Below, one piece after another: positions 16,694 through 25,289 of a DNA stretch of 64,000 bases (positions are counted from its first letter, which is position 1; each line of letters opens with the position of its first letter). The translations under genes were made by a program, and so were the position numbers. A model generated the notes under the pieces. The model made no database searches. It saw only the letters and a list, made by a program, of their open reading frames with translations, and was not told where the DNA came from. Source of the stretch: Ornithinibacillus bavariensis (GTDB taxonomy: Bacteria; Bacillota; Bacilli; Bacillales; Amphibacillaceae); NCBI RefSeq assembly GCF_050433565.1, contig NZ_JBNPWZ010000012.1, positions 1 to 64,000 of the forward strand, in the 5' to 3' direction.

Positions 16694-17395
16694 TTAATTA
16701 CGCTTCTCAATGGTAACTCTTCGAACAAATATAAAGGAGAATAAGTATAGTACTACACCTACTCCGAGGAGCTCAATAAAGAATACCATATCTAATTGTT
16801 TTGAAACACTGATGATAAATTCAAAAATCCACCCTTTTGCAATCCCAATGAGGAAAACGATAGCTAGAGTTCCAGCTACAATTCCACCACCAGCAAGACC
16901 ATATTTATAAAATAATAAGCCCATAATAAACATAAATGCAAGGAGGAAAAACATTAAGCTAGTATCGATAAGAACACGGTTTAACCAGTTGTCTTCTACT
17001 AACATTGCTGGGTGTAGAAATTTAAAGTTATCGAGCACAGTACTTTTCGTAAGGAAAAGTACAATCTCCTGAATCGTATTAGCCACCAACGCTTTTACAA
17101 GAGCTACACCAAGAAAAAATATGCCTAAACTAATAAATAAATTTTTACGAGTTGCTCCTATTTTTATTGCAAATGGAATCGTTTCCTTTACAGTCAAAAA
17201 TCCTAGGATGATGCAGTAGATGTAAATAGCGAATGGAAATCCAAATGTAAAAGCTCCATCTTCAATTCCGAGAAGATAGTATGAAAAAGCTAATGATACA
17301 ATTAAAACAAGTAATAGAATTGACCAAAAAATGAGTAGGGAGTGACGAATATCAGTGATATAAAAATAGAGTAAACCCTTTATTTGTTTATTCAT
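16694..17395 (-). CDS. ABC transporter permease-like membrane protein
   Basis: This 233-aa protein has six predicted helices, opening KGLLYFYITDIRHSLLIFW and ending with a short basic tail. It has no sequence motif that I recognise. It is three bases from the ATPase gene upstream, so it is the likely membrane partner. The substrate is unknown. Confidence 0.75.
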   Translation of the reverse strand: MNKQIKGLLYFYITDIRHSLLIFWSILLLVLIVSLAFSYYLLGIEDGAFTFGFPFAIYIYCIILGFLTVKETIPFAIKIGATRKNLFISLGIFFLGVALVKALVANTIQEIVLFLTKSTVLDNFKFLHPAMLVEDNWLNRVLIDTSLMFFLLAFMFIMGLLFYKYGLAGGGIVAGTLAIVFLIGIAKGWIFEFIISVSKQLDMVFFIELLGVGVVLYLFSFIFVRRVTIEKRN

Positions 17396-17397
17396 GA

Positions 17398-18252
17398 CTA
17401 TGCCCCCTTCCTTTCTGTTAAATAAATCATAAGATCTTGAATAGGTACACCTTCAACCGTAAGACCCGATACCTTTGCCTCTTCCATATTTCCAAAAACA
17501 TATGCGGTCATCATACCTGCAAGTTGCTTCGTAGTTATTACCTCTTTATTTTGAATGAAGGCTTTCACCTGCTCGAGAGACCCTGATACTGCATAAGACC
17601 TTTTTCGTAATACATCAGCATCCTCTTGCAGGGCTAATTTTCCTTCTTGTAAAATGATAACCTCTTCAAACATTAAGCTAACCTCATCAATAAGATGTGT
17701 AGAAAATATAATCGTTCGTGGCTCCTCTTCAAACTCTTCTAATAAGATATTATAAAACTTCTTCCGTGCTGCGGCATCAAGACCAATGTATGGCTCATCA
17801 AAAACCGTAATTGGCGCCTTACTAGCGAGTCCGACAATAATTCCAAGTGCAGATTCCATCCCTTTGGATAATGTTTTCACCTTTGCCTTTGGATTAAGAT
17901 TGTATTCCTTCACTAACGTATCTGCTAGTTTTTGATCCCAGGATGGATAGAAATAAGAATTAATTTTTAAGATGTTTTTTATGGTTAAATCTTTTTTAAA
18001 ATTATTCCCCTCTTTGATTAAACAAACTGACTCTGTCAATGATTGATTGTCAAAAGGATTTTCTCCGTCTATTAAAATTTCACCATCACTAGCTAAAATC
18101 TGTCCTGCTAAGATCTCCATAAAGGTTGTTTTACCTGCACCATTCCGCCCTAGCAACCCATATATCTTCGGCTCATCAAGTTGAAAGGTTAGGCTATTTA
18201 ATGCTAATTTTTCCCCATACTTCTTCGTTATATTTTTTACTTCAATCTTCAT
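17398..18252 (-). CDS. ABC transporter ATP-binding protein (YtrB type)
   Basis: The 284-aa ATPase has Walker A GRNGAGKTT at about 35-43. The signature region is degenerate: KTLSKGMESALGIIVGLA replaces LSGGQ by LSKGM, typical of YtrB-like proteins. Walker B ITVFDEPYIGLDA and H-loop STHLI follow. It overlaps the upstream GntR gene by 11 bases. It is probably an exporter ATPase repressed by that regulator. Confidence 0.9.
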   Translation of the reverse strand: MKIEVKNITKKYGEKLALNSLTFQLDEPKIYGLLGRNGAGKTTFMEILAGQILASDGEILIDGENPFDNQSLTESVCLIKEGNNFKKDLTIKNILKINSYFYPSWDQKLADTLVKEYNLNPKAKVKTLSKGMESALGIIVGLASKAPITVFDEPYIGLDAAARKKFYNILLEEFEEEPRTIIFSTHLIDEVSLMFEEVIILQEGKLALQEDADVLRKRSYAVSGSLEQVKAFIQNKEVITTKQLAGMMTAYVFGNMEEAKVSGLTVEGVPIQDLMIYLTERKGA

Positions 18253-18616
18253 CCCCTTGTTCTCCCTCCATCATACTTATTAGCTCTGCTTGGCTAATGT
18301 GTAACTTTTTAGCTTCTTCCTTTAATGGCAAAATATAGCTTTCATAAAAGGTCTGCTTACGCTTATCTATAATAATTTCTTTTGCATCTTCTGTGACAAA
18401 CATTCCGACACCCCTTCGTTTAAACAAAATATTCTCAGCCACTAGCTCATTTATCCCCTTTGCTGCGGTAGCCGGATTTATTTTATAAAAGGATGCAAAT
18501 TCATTTGTAGAAGGTACTCGTTCCCCGGCTTTTATCGAGTCATTGATGATGGAATCTTCGATATGCTCTTTAATTTGGAGGTAAATTGGCTTGTTTTCAT
18601 CCAATTGGTTTTTCAT
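18242..18616 (-). CDS. GntR family repressor, YtrA subfamily
   Basis: This 124-aa protein has a winged helix (KPIYLQIKEHIEDSI, VPSTNEFASFYKINPATAAKGINEL) plus a short dimer tail. I chose the ATG at 18616, which follows GAGGAGAAG, rather than one nine codons upstream. It heads the three-gene minus-strand operon and is probably its autorepressor through the inverted repeat just upstream. Confidence 0.88.
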   Translation of the reverse strand: MKNQLDENKPIYLQIKEHIEDSIINDSIKAGERVPSTNEFASFYKINPATAAKGINELVAENILFKRRGVGMFVTEDAKEIIIDKRKQTFYESYILPLKEEAKKLHISQAELISMMEGEQGDED

Positions 18617-18629
18617 TTTTCTTCTCCTC

Positions 18630-18667
18630 GTTATATGGTTCATTACTTATGTAACTAACCATATAAC
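18630..18667 (-). promoter_or_regulatory. GntR operator, inverted repeat
   Basis: GTTATATGGTT (18630-18640) and AACCATATAAC (18657-18667) form an 11-bp perfect inverted repeat with a 16-base spacer. TTGACA on the minus strand (18681-18686) is the -35 box, so the repeat covers the -10 and start region. It ends just before the ribosome-binding site. Confidence 0.8.
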
Positions 18668-18718
18668 AATAGAACCTTTTTGTCAACAATAATTTGCAAA
18701 TTTTCTTAACAAATTTCA

Positions 18719-18759
18719 ACAGGTGCCAGGAATCACAATACTGTGGCCCTGGCACCTGT
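18719..18759. repeat. Inverted repeat, REP-like element
   Basis: ACAGGTGCCAGG / CCTGGCACCTGT is a 12-bp perfect stem with a 17-base loop and no T-run on either side. The GGTGCCAGGC-type palindrome is a dispersed repeat in many Bacillaceae genomes (recalled, not searched). It may also end the minus-strand MBL gene. Confidence 0.7.
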
Positions 18760-18762
18760 CGT

Positions 18763-19647
18763 TTAGTTGGCATCCTGCAAGATTCCTTGCAGTGGTGATT
18801 TTTGAGGATAAATAAAGTAGTTTTTTCCTTCTGTATATATAACTAAATCACCAAATGCTGCAGTGGAATATATATGTGTGTTTAATTCGATTAGTTTTTC
18901 GATAACGCGATTGACGGGGTGACCAAAACGATTAAATTTACTGTAGGAGATAATGGCTACACTTGGATCCACTTCTTCTAGAAACTTACTGGAGCTACTT
19001 GTTTTAGATCCATGATGAGCAATCTTAATTATTTCTGCTCGTACATCATATTTTTGGGCGATTTTCTTTTCTTGTCTATCCTCAATATCTCCTAGAAACA
19101 AAAAATCCACGTCATTATAGCTAAGCTTAAGTGCAATCGAGGATTGATTATTACTCTTTCGTTTTCCATATCCATTTAAAATGCGAAAATCTAGTAGTGG
19201 ATCAATGGAGATATGTTTGCCTACTTTGGCAATTGTCATTGGTATTTCCTGCCTTCGAACCTCATTCATGTAGCTAGCATAAGCCCTTGTTACATGTAGC
19301 TTCCCTGAATCTAAAATATGTTCCACCTCAAATGTATTCAAAACAGCTGGGAGCCCACCGATATGGTCTCGGTCTGGGTGAGTAGCTATAACAAGATGAA
19401 GCTTATCAACGCCAAGTCCTTTCAAATACTGAACTACTATTTTCCCTGCTCTTGGTGGTCCGGCGTCAATTAAGATATTCTTACCATTCGGAGTTTTAAT
19501 AAATATGCTGTCACCCTGCCCTACATTGATAAAATGGACATCCATTTTTTTGGCAAGCTGTTTAGCATAGGTAGGTGACTTGTCTACCGCCGCAAAAACA
19601 AGGAAAAACAGCATTATGAGTGCAAATAATCTTTTGTATTGCAGCAT
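18763..19647 (-). CDS. Secreted ComEC/Rec2-like metallo-beta-lactamase-fold hydrolase
   Basis: The 294-aa protein has an N-terminal signal or anchor (about 7-28), then the MBL domain of the ComEC C-terminus: HFINVGQGDSIFI at about 37-49, THPDRDHIGG at about 89-98, FLGDIE, HHGSKTSSS and FGHPV. Metal-binding His/Asp residues are all present. It is probably an extracytoplasmic nuclease or phosphodiesterase; the substrate is unknown. It lacks the competence channel domains of ComEC, so it is a stand-alone version. Confidence 0.88.
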   Translation of the reverse strand: MLQYKRLFALIMLFFLVFAAVDKSPTYAKQLAKKMDVHFINVGQGDSIFIKTPNGKNILIDAGPPRAGKIVVQYLKGLGVDKLHLVIATHPDRDHIGGLPAVLNTFEVEHILDSGKLHVTRAYASYMNEVRRQEIPMTIAKVGKHISIDPLLDFRILNGYGKRKSNNQSSIALKLSYNDVDFLFLGDIEDRQEKKIAQKYDVRAEIIKIAHHGSKTSSSSKFLEEVDPSVAIISYSKFNRFGHPVNRVIEKLIELNTHIYSTAAFGDLVIYTEGKNYFIYPQKSPLQGILQDAN

Positions 19648-19785
19648 GACGAATACATCCTTTTTATTTAATTCTTTATTATACTTTCACGCTTTCGAAA
19701 GAATTATTGTTTATTTTACTTTTCCCCTATTTAACAAGATAATAAGGCTAGATAGATTATTCACTAAGCTAGGGAGGGGAAACTT

Positions 19786-20346
19786 TTGAAAAATGAAAAA
19801 GAAAAAATGGTGAATGGTGAACTATATAATCCAGCTGACCCAGTATTAGTTGCGGACAGAATTAATGCTCGTAGGCTAACGAGATTATATAACCAGACCG
19901 TTGAAACAGAACTCGAGAAAAGAACAGAAATATTAAAAGACCTATTTGGATCAACTGGAAGTGAAATATATGTAGAGCCATCATTTCGTTGCGACTACGG
20001 CTACAATATTCATGTTGGGGAAAACTTCTATGCTAATTTTAATTGTGTATTTTTAGATGTATGTAAAATTAGTATAGGTGATAACTGTTTTATTGCACCA
20101 GGTGTTCACATTTATACGGCAACTCATCCACTCAATGCAAAAGAAAGAACCTCAGGAGTAGAATTTGGTAAGGCTGTTAGTATTGGTGGCAACGTCTGGA
20201 TTGGTGGGGGTTCTATTATTAATCCAGGGGTTACGATAGGTAATAACGTTGTCATTGGTTCTGGAGCTGTTGTGACGAAGGATGTACCAGATAATGTAGT
20301 GGTTGGTGGAAACCCTGCAAAAATAATAAAACAGATTGAAAACTAA
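19786..20346 (+). CDS. maa: Maltose/galactoside O-acetyltransferase
   Basis: The 186-aa left-handed beta-helix acetyltransferase has the hexapeptide-repeat region (about 65-180) with the conserved IYTATHPLNAKER loop, where the His is catalytic, and IGGNVWIGGGSIINPGVTIG. It transfers acetyl from acetyl-CoA to sugars such as maltose or glucose. The start is TTG at 19786 with AGGGAGGGG upstream; an internal ATG seven codons later has no comparable ribosome-binding site. Confidence 0.92.
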   Translation: MKNEKEKMVNGELYNPADPVLVADRINARRLTRLYNQTVETELEKRTEILKDLFGSTGSEIYVEPSFRCDYGYNIHVGENFYANFNCVFLDVCKISIGDNCFIAPGVHIYTATHPLNAKERTSGVEFGKAVSIGGNVWIGGGSIINPGVTIGNNVVIGSGAVVTKDVPDNVVVGGNPAKIIKQIEN

Positions 20347-20363
20347 AATAAATATTAAAGGTA

Positions 20364-20400
20364 AAGGAATAACACCTCATTAAGAGAGACGTTATTCCTT
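20364..20400. terminator. Terminator between maa and the lipoprotein gene
   Basis: AAGGAATAAC / GTTATTCCTT is a 10-bp perfect stem with a 17-base loop between two converging genes. Confidence 0.7.
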
Positions 20401-20415
20401 CCCACAGAAACATAT

Positions 20416-20859
20416 CTATTGAAGATTATTCATATTATCAGATACTTCTTTAGGCACCTTAAAGCTAAATGTTTGTTTTTTAATTTGAAAGTCGATATAC
20501 GGAACATCCTGAAAAACCATTATCTTAGCGACTTCCTTTAGTTCTTTTTCTTTATCATTGGACCCGCCAAGTTTTTTCGTTTCACTATTAAATAAAATGA
20601 ATCTCTTTTCAATGCTAGAATTTGAAGGTGCTTTTTCTAGTTTCCACTTATTTATCTGAAGTGCCTGAACAAATTCTTCTTTGCCCTCGTAATCCGTAAT
20701 GGTTGCTATCACTTCCGAATTATTTTCTCCTAACACTTCAATTTTTTGTGTTTCTTCTAAGCTAGTGTTCCAGTCATTACGATTATCCTCACTCTTTCAG
20801 CCAAGTATAATAATAAGAAAACAGATTGCTAACACTAGCAAAACTTTTTTCAGCCTCAT
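20416..20859 (-). pseudogene. Lipoprotein gene with in-frame TGA at the lipobox cysteine
   Basis: From the ATG at 20859, preceded by AAAGGAG, the frame reads MRLKKVLLVLAICFLIIILG. It then has TGA at 20799-20797 and resumes with KSEDNRNDW, continuing open for 127 codons to the stop. The first 20 codons are a textbook lipoprotein signal, and the TGA falls exactly where the lipid-modified cysteine codon (TGT/TGC) should be. The rest is a small soluble domain with alternating strands (VIATITDYEG, YIDFQIKKQTFSFKV). I do not recognise the family. As it stands it would yield at best an internally started 106-aa cytoplasmic fragment from 20736. Confidence 0.8.
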
Positions 20860-21006
20860 TTTATTCTCCTTTAAACATTTGATTATTTTTCTTTACAAAT
20901 TGTTTATTATTCATCTTTATGTAAGAAGGTTAGTAATACCAACAATTGGTTTCATTCTAACATAGCTTATTCTATGGAGAGAAATAAAGGAAAATATCCG
21001 AAAAAA

Positions 21007-21032
21007 AACGCATTGGAAACTATTCCAATGCG
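21007..21032 (-). terminator. Terminator after clpE
   Basis: ACGCATTGGAA / TTCCAATGCGT is an 11-bp perfect stem with a 4-base loop, followed on the minus strand by seven Ts. Confidence 0.92.
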
Positions 21033-21047
21033 TCACAACATTTTTAC

Positions 21048-23204
21048 TTATTCAGATGCCATATTTACTACTATTTCGCCATCTTTCACTGACACGTGAA
21101 TTTTGTCTACATTCTCTTCTTCAAGTAAAAGATCTGTTAACGGATCTTCTATTTTATCTTGGATTACTCGGCGTAATGGTCGAGCACCAAATTTAGGATC
21201 ATAGCCAAGTTTTACAAGTGATTTCTTCGCATCACTAGTTATCGTAATTTCCATATTATTTTCTTTAATCGTGTTCTTCAATTCACCAAGCATTAAGTCA
21301 ACAATATCCATTAAATTATCTTCACTTAATTCATTGAACTCCACTATAGAATCGAAACGGTTTAAGAACTCTGGTTTAAAATAAGCACTTAAATTTTCTA
21401 ATGTTGATACAGACTCATGTTTGTCTTTATTAAAGCCAACCGTGATTGGTTTAAAACCTGTTCCAGCATTACTTGTCATGATAATAACAGTATCCTTAAA
21501 GCTTACCTTTCTGCCTTGGGAATCTGTTAAATGACCATCCTCCATGATTTGGAGGAAAATATTTTGCACATCAGGATGAGCTTTTTCAATTTCATCTAGC
21601 AAGATAATAGAGTATGGACTACGACGAACACGTTCTGTTAATTGACCTGCTTCGTCATGGCCAATATATCCTGGAGGTGCACCGATGATTTTAGACACAG
21701 AATGTTTCTCCATGTACTCACTCATATCAAGACGAATTAACACTTCACGCGAACCGAATAACTCTTCGGCTAATGCTTTCGTTAGTTCTGTTTTCCCAAC
21801 ACCAGTAGGGCCAATAAATAAGAAGGAACCGATTGGACGATATTTAGATTTTAGGCCTGCTCGACTGCGTCGAATTGCCTTAGCAACTTTATCTACTGCT
21901 TTATCCTGACCAATTACTTTTTTACGAAGATTTTCACCAATATTTTTCATTTTCTCTTGTTCATCAGCTTGTAGCTTCGTTACAGGAATACCCGTTTTCT
22001 CTTCAACAATCAATTGTATATCAGAGACATCCACATCTATTACCTGTTCTTCACCTTTTGCCTTTTCCAGCTGCTTTTGTAATTGTATTTCTTGGTAACG
22101 AAGATTTGCTGCACGTTCATAATCCTCTTGTTCTGCAGCAGCTTCTTTTTCCTTCACAATTTCATCAATACGCTTTTGAATGGAGACAGAATCGTTTTGT
22201 GAATTAGTTAGGTTTAATCGTGAACCAACCTCATCCATTAAATCAATTGCCTTGTCTGGTAAAAAGCGATCCTGAATATAACGTGCAGAAAGTGTAACAA
22301 ATGCACGGATTGCTTCATCCGAATAGCGAACTTCATGGAATTTTTCAAAACGTTCTTTTAAACCATTTAGTATTTGAATTGCTTCTTCAATAGTTGGTTC
22401 CTTTACCATAATTGGTTGGAATCGACGTTCAAGAGCAGCATCTTTTTCTATTTGACGATACTCTTTTAGGGTTGTTGCACCAATTATTTGTAACTCACCG
22501 CGGGCTAAGGCAGGCTTTAAAATATTACCTGCATCCATCTGAGAACCTTCTGCAGTTCCTGCACCTACTAAAAGATGGACTTCATCCACAAATAAAATGG
22601 TATCCTTTCGTTGATGCAATTCTTTTATTAATTGTTTCATACGTTGTTCAAATTGACCGCGAATGCCAGTATTAGCAACTAGTGAAGCTACATCTAAAAG
22701 ATATATTTCTTTATTCATTAATTTTGCTGGTACGGCACCCTCAGCAATTTTTAATGCTAGTCCTTCCGCAATTGCTGTTTTACCAACTCCAGGCTCACCA
22801 ATTAATACGGGATTATTTTTTGTTCTTCTATTTAAGGTCTCAATTACTCGCTTAACCTCTTGATCACGACCAATGACTGGATCAATTTCGCCAGCACGAG
22901 CTGCGTCTGTTAAGTTTTTACCGAGCTGATCTAGTAATCCATTACGTTTCTTCGCTTTTTGTTTGGTTTGTGTAGCAGTGTTAGAATTTGCATTTGCGAA
23001 ACCGTTATCCTGGAAAAAATTTGGTGCAAATGCATCATTTTCTCCATCAAAGAACGGATTTTGGAAAAATCCATTTGCATTCATCATATTTTCTTGGATT
23101 TCACGGAAACATGAATTGCAAAGGTGCATCTGCATTTTTTCATCATTAAATTGCATTGCCATGTTAATATTCGCTTCATTTACACCACATTTTTGACATT
23201 TCAT
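21048..23204 (-). CDS. clpE: ATP-dependent Clp protease ATP-binding subunit ClpE
   Basis: The 718-aa AAA+ unfoldase feeds ClpP. The N-terminal zinc finger has C3, C6, C29 and C32, the mark of ClpE among Clp ATPases. Two AAA modules follow, with Walker A GEPGVGKT and GPTGVGKT. Between them is a short UVR-like middle domain (KEAAAEQEDYERAANLR). It clears aggregated proteins after heat stress. Two CtsR boxes around the promoter confirm the assignment. No mcsA, mcsB or ctsR gene is nearby. Confidence 0.97.
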   Translation of the reverse strand: MKCQKCGVNEANINMAMQFNDEKMQMHLCNSCFREIQENMMNANGFFQNPFFDGENDAFAPNFFQDNGFANANSNTATQTKQKAKKRNGLLDQLGKNLTDAARAGEIDPVIGRDQEVKRVIETLNRRTKNNPVLIGEPGVGKTAIAEGLALKIAEGAVPAKLMNKEIYLLDVASLVANTGIRGQFEQRMKQLIKELHQRKDTILFVDEVHLLVGAGTAEGSQMDAGNILKPALARGELQIIGATTLKEYRQIEKDAALERRFQPIMVKEPTIEEAIQILNGLKERFEKFHEVRYSDEAIRAFVTLSARYIQDRFLPDKAIDLMDEVGSRLNLTNSQNDSVSIQKRIDEIVKEKEAAAEQEDYERAANLRYQEIQLQKQLEKAKGEEQVIDVDVSDIQLIVEEKTGIPVTKLQADEQEKMKNIGENLRKKVIGQDKAVDKVAKAIRRSRAGLKSKYRPIGSFLFIGPTGVGKTELTKALAEELFGSREVLIRLDMSEYMEKHSVSKIIGAPPGYIGHDEAGQLTERVRRSPYSIILLDEIEKAHPDVQNIFLQIMEDGHLTDSQGRKVSFKDTVIIMTSNAGTGFKPITVGFNKDKHESVSTLENLSAYFKPEFLNRFDSIVEFNELSEDNLMDIVDLMLGELKNTIKENNMEITITSDAKKSLVKLGYDPKFGARPLRRVIQDKIEDPLTDLLLEEENVDKIHVSVKDGEIVVNMASE

Positions 23205-23255
23205 ATTCCATTCCTCCTATTTCATCGTTAACCATTTTAGTAAGATCAATTTGAC

Positions 23256-23311
23256 TTTGACTATCTTTGACCTTATGCCTACATTATACTCTGACCTTTT
23301 TTGACTTTCAA
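23256..23311 (-). promoter_or_regulatory. clpE promoter with two CtsR operators
   Basis: On the minus strand TTGAAA (23306-23311), 17 bases and TATAAT (23283-23288) form a SigA promoter. The CtsR heptad repeat AGTCAAA-AAA-GGTCAGA (23290-23306) overlaps the -35/spacer, and GGTCAAA-GAT-AGTCAAA (23256-23272) lies just downstream of the start. The second matches the RGTCAAA-NAN-RGTCAAA consensus perfectly. Confidence 0.93.
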
Positions 23312-23435
23312 GTATTTTGTTATGTTTTTTAGAAATTTATTTTTAGATTGATATGATGGTAGATTTTATAGTGGGTTGGTATCTTGAACTACAATTATTT
23401 CGCAGGTTTGAATTTTATATATCGTGTACATTTTG

Positions 23436-23551
23436 GAGGTTTATATTTTGGTTTATTGAGCATATTATCGTCTCGTTGGGGTTCATACTTTTGACTATTG
23501 GGTACATGCTCATCTCGTGAGGCTCATAATCTTTAACTACTAAGCACGAAG
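23436..23551. repeat. Degenerate tandem repeats of about 40 bp
   Basis: At least three diverged units can be aligned: GAGGTTTATATTTTGGTTTA..., GGGGTTCATACTTTTGACTA... and GAGGCTCATAATCTTTAACTA.... The first two end in TCTCGT and the last in AGCACG. No frame is open across them. The upstream stretch 23378-23435 holds weaker copies. They fill the gap between clpE and the acyl-CoA synthetase gene. Confidence 0.55.
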
Positions 23552-23555
23552 AAAA

Positions 23556-23575
23556 AGACAGCAAGTGCGCTGTCT
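23556..23575 (-). terminator. Terminator after the acyl-CoA synthetase gene
   Basis: AGACAGC / GCTGTCT is a 7-bp stem with a 6-base loop, followed on the minus strand by TTTTTCTTC. Confidence 0.82.
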
Positions 23576-23584
23576 TCACATCTA

Positions 23585-25174
23585 TTAATTGGACTTAACA
23601 TTCCTATCTGCTTCTAACTGCCGTAATTCCACTCGTCTAATTTTCCCAGATACTGTTTTGGGAAGCTCTTCGATGAACTCGATCACACGAGGATATTTAT
23701 AAGGGGCAGTTAAATTTTTTACATGCTCCTGTAATTCCTTCACTAGTTCGTCGGGATCTATTAATATATTTTTCTTTAGCACAACAAATGCCTTAACAAT
23801 ACTTCCCCTAATTTCGTCTGGACTAGCAATAACTGCACACTCTGCCACAAAAGGATGTTTAACTAAGGCATCCTCTACCTCAAAAGGACCGATAGTGTAT
23901 CCTGAGCTAATGATTATATCATCACTTCGTCCCTCAAACCAAAAATATCCATCTTCATCTTTTCTTGCTCGATCTCCAGTAATATAAAAATCACCACGTC
24001 GAGAACGATTAGTACGGTCCGGATCCTTATAATATTCGAGGAATAATGCAGGACTATTTAATCGAACAGCAATGTCACCAACCTCGTTTACTCCCACCGG
24101 TTCCCCAAATTCATCAACAATTTCCACATCATTACCAGGGGTTGGTTTACCCATCGAACCTGGCTTCACCTTCATATCCTTCATAACACCCAACAATAAC
24201 GTATTTTCAGTTTGACCATAGCCATCACGAACGGTAACATGAAAATATTTTTGGAACGTGTTAATTACCTCTACATTTAATGGTTCACCTGCTGAAACTG
24301 CACTATTTAAATGTGGAAGGTGATATTTATCTAGGTTATCCACCTTTGCCATCATACGATATTCCGTTGGTGTACAGCAAAGAACATTTATTTCATGTCT
24401 TTCTAACAGAGACAAATATTTTTCAGCATGAAACTTTCCGTTATATATAAAACCAGTTGCACCCATACCAAGGACAGACAAGAAAGGACTCCAAATCCAC
24501 TTTTGCCAACCAGGTCCTGCAGTAGCCCAGACCTTATCCCCTTCTTTTACACAGAGCCAATTTTCTGGTGCTGTTTTCAGATGTGCGAATCCCCAACCAT
24601 GTGTATGTACAACCCCCTTCGGATTACCAGTCGTACCTGAGGTATAGGAAATAAAAGCAATATCGTCCCGAGTCGTTTCTTCCATATTAAGTTCCATAGA
24701 AGCGTCTTCCATCAGTCCATCAAGATACTTCCAGCCATCTACAGATTCTCCAACTACAAATTTAACTAATGAATTATATTCAGAAAGCCCCTTGTATTGC
24801 TCTGTAAAGGGATAGTAGCTTACAACACCATTTATTTCACCGTGGCTTATACGGTATTGGAGATCCTGTGTTTTTAGCATTTCAGAACTTGGCACAATGA
24901 TGATTCCATTCTTAAGTGCTGCCAAGTATACCTCGTATGCTTCAATCATTCTAGGGATCATGACAAGTAGTTTATCGCCTTTTTTCAGACCATTACTTTT
25001 AAAAACATTCCCTATTTTATTCATATTTTCTATGAGTTTACCATAAGAAATTTCCCGTATATCTCCACGTTCATTTTCCCAAATTAATGCTTTTCTGTTC
25101 GGTTGACTAGCATATTTTTCAACTTCCATTGCGATGTTATAATCCTCTGGTGCTATTAATTCCTCTCTATTCAT
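23585..25174 (-). CDS. mbcS: Acyl-CoA synthetase, MbcS type (AMP-forming)
   Basis: The 529-aa ANL-superfamily ligase activates a carboxylic acid to acyl-AMP and then to acyl-CoA. The P-loop YTSGTTGNPKGVVHTHG is at about 177-193, GYGQTE at about 319-324, the hinge motif ending in GDR at about 414, and the catalytic lysine at the C-terminus in PKTVSGKIRR. The closest recalled match is the MbcS/YtcI medium-chain synthetase of Bacillales. The acid specificity is inferred. Confidence 0.9.
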   Translation of the reverse strand: MNREELIAPEDYNIAMEVEKYASQPNRKALIWENERGDIREISYGKLIENMNKIGNVFKSNGLKKGDKLLVMIPRMIEAYEVYLAALKNGIIIVPSSEMLKTQDLQYRISHGEINGVVSYYPFTEQYKGLSEYNSLVKFVVGESVDGWKYLDGLMEDASMELNMEETTRDDIAFISYTSGTTGNPKGVVHTHGWGFAHLKTAPENWLCVKEGDKVWATAGPGWQKWIWSPFLSVLGMGATGFIYNGKFHAEKYLSLLERHEINVLCCTPTEYRMMAKVDNLDKYHLPHLNSAVSAGEPLNVEVINTFQKYFHVTVRDGYGQTENTLLLGVMKDMKVKPGSMGKPTPGNDVEIVDEFGEPVGVNEVGDIAVRLNSPALFLEYYKDPDRTNRSRRGDFYITGDRARKDEDGYFWFEGRSDDIIISSGYTIGPFEVEDALVKHPFVAECAVIASPDEIRGSIVKAFVVLKKNILIDPDELVKELQEHVKNLTAPYKYPRVIEFIEELPKTVSGKIRRVELRQLEADRNVKSN

Positions 25175-25259
25175 ACAATCACTCCCCTATTATAATTGTA
25201 GGGTTTATTATATCAATAATTCTGAAATGTTTAAATATTATTCAGCGAAAAATAAAAAA

Positions 25260-25280
25260 GAGACAGATTGTCTCTGTCTC
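25260..25280 (-). terminator. Terminator after pdaA
   Basis: GAGACAG / CTGTCTC is a 7-bp stem with a 7-base loop, followed on the minus strand by TTTTTTA. Confidence 0.8.
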
Positions 25281-25289
25281 AGTTCTACC

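Noticed and set aside
18719..18759. Insertion-sequence end
   Set aside because: It is a lone palindrome, with no transposase remnant or target duplication nearby.
20797..20799. TGA read as selenocysteine
   Set aside because: The position is the lipobox cysteine of a lipoprotein signal, no SECIS-like hairpin is evident next to it, and lipid attachment needs cysteine. A point mutation or error is simpler.
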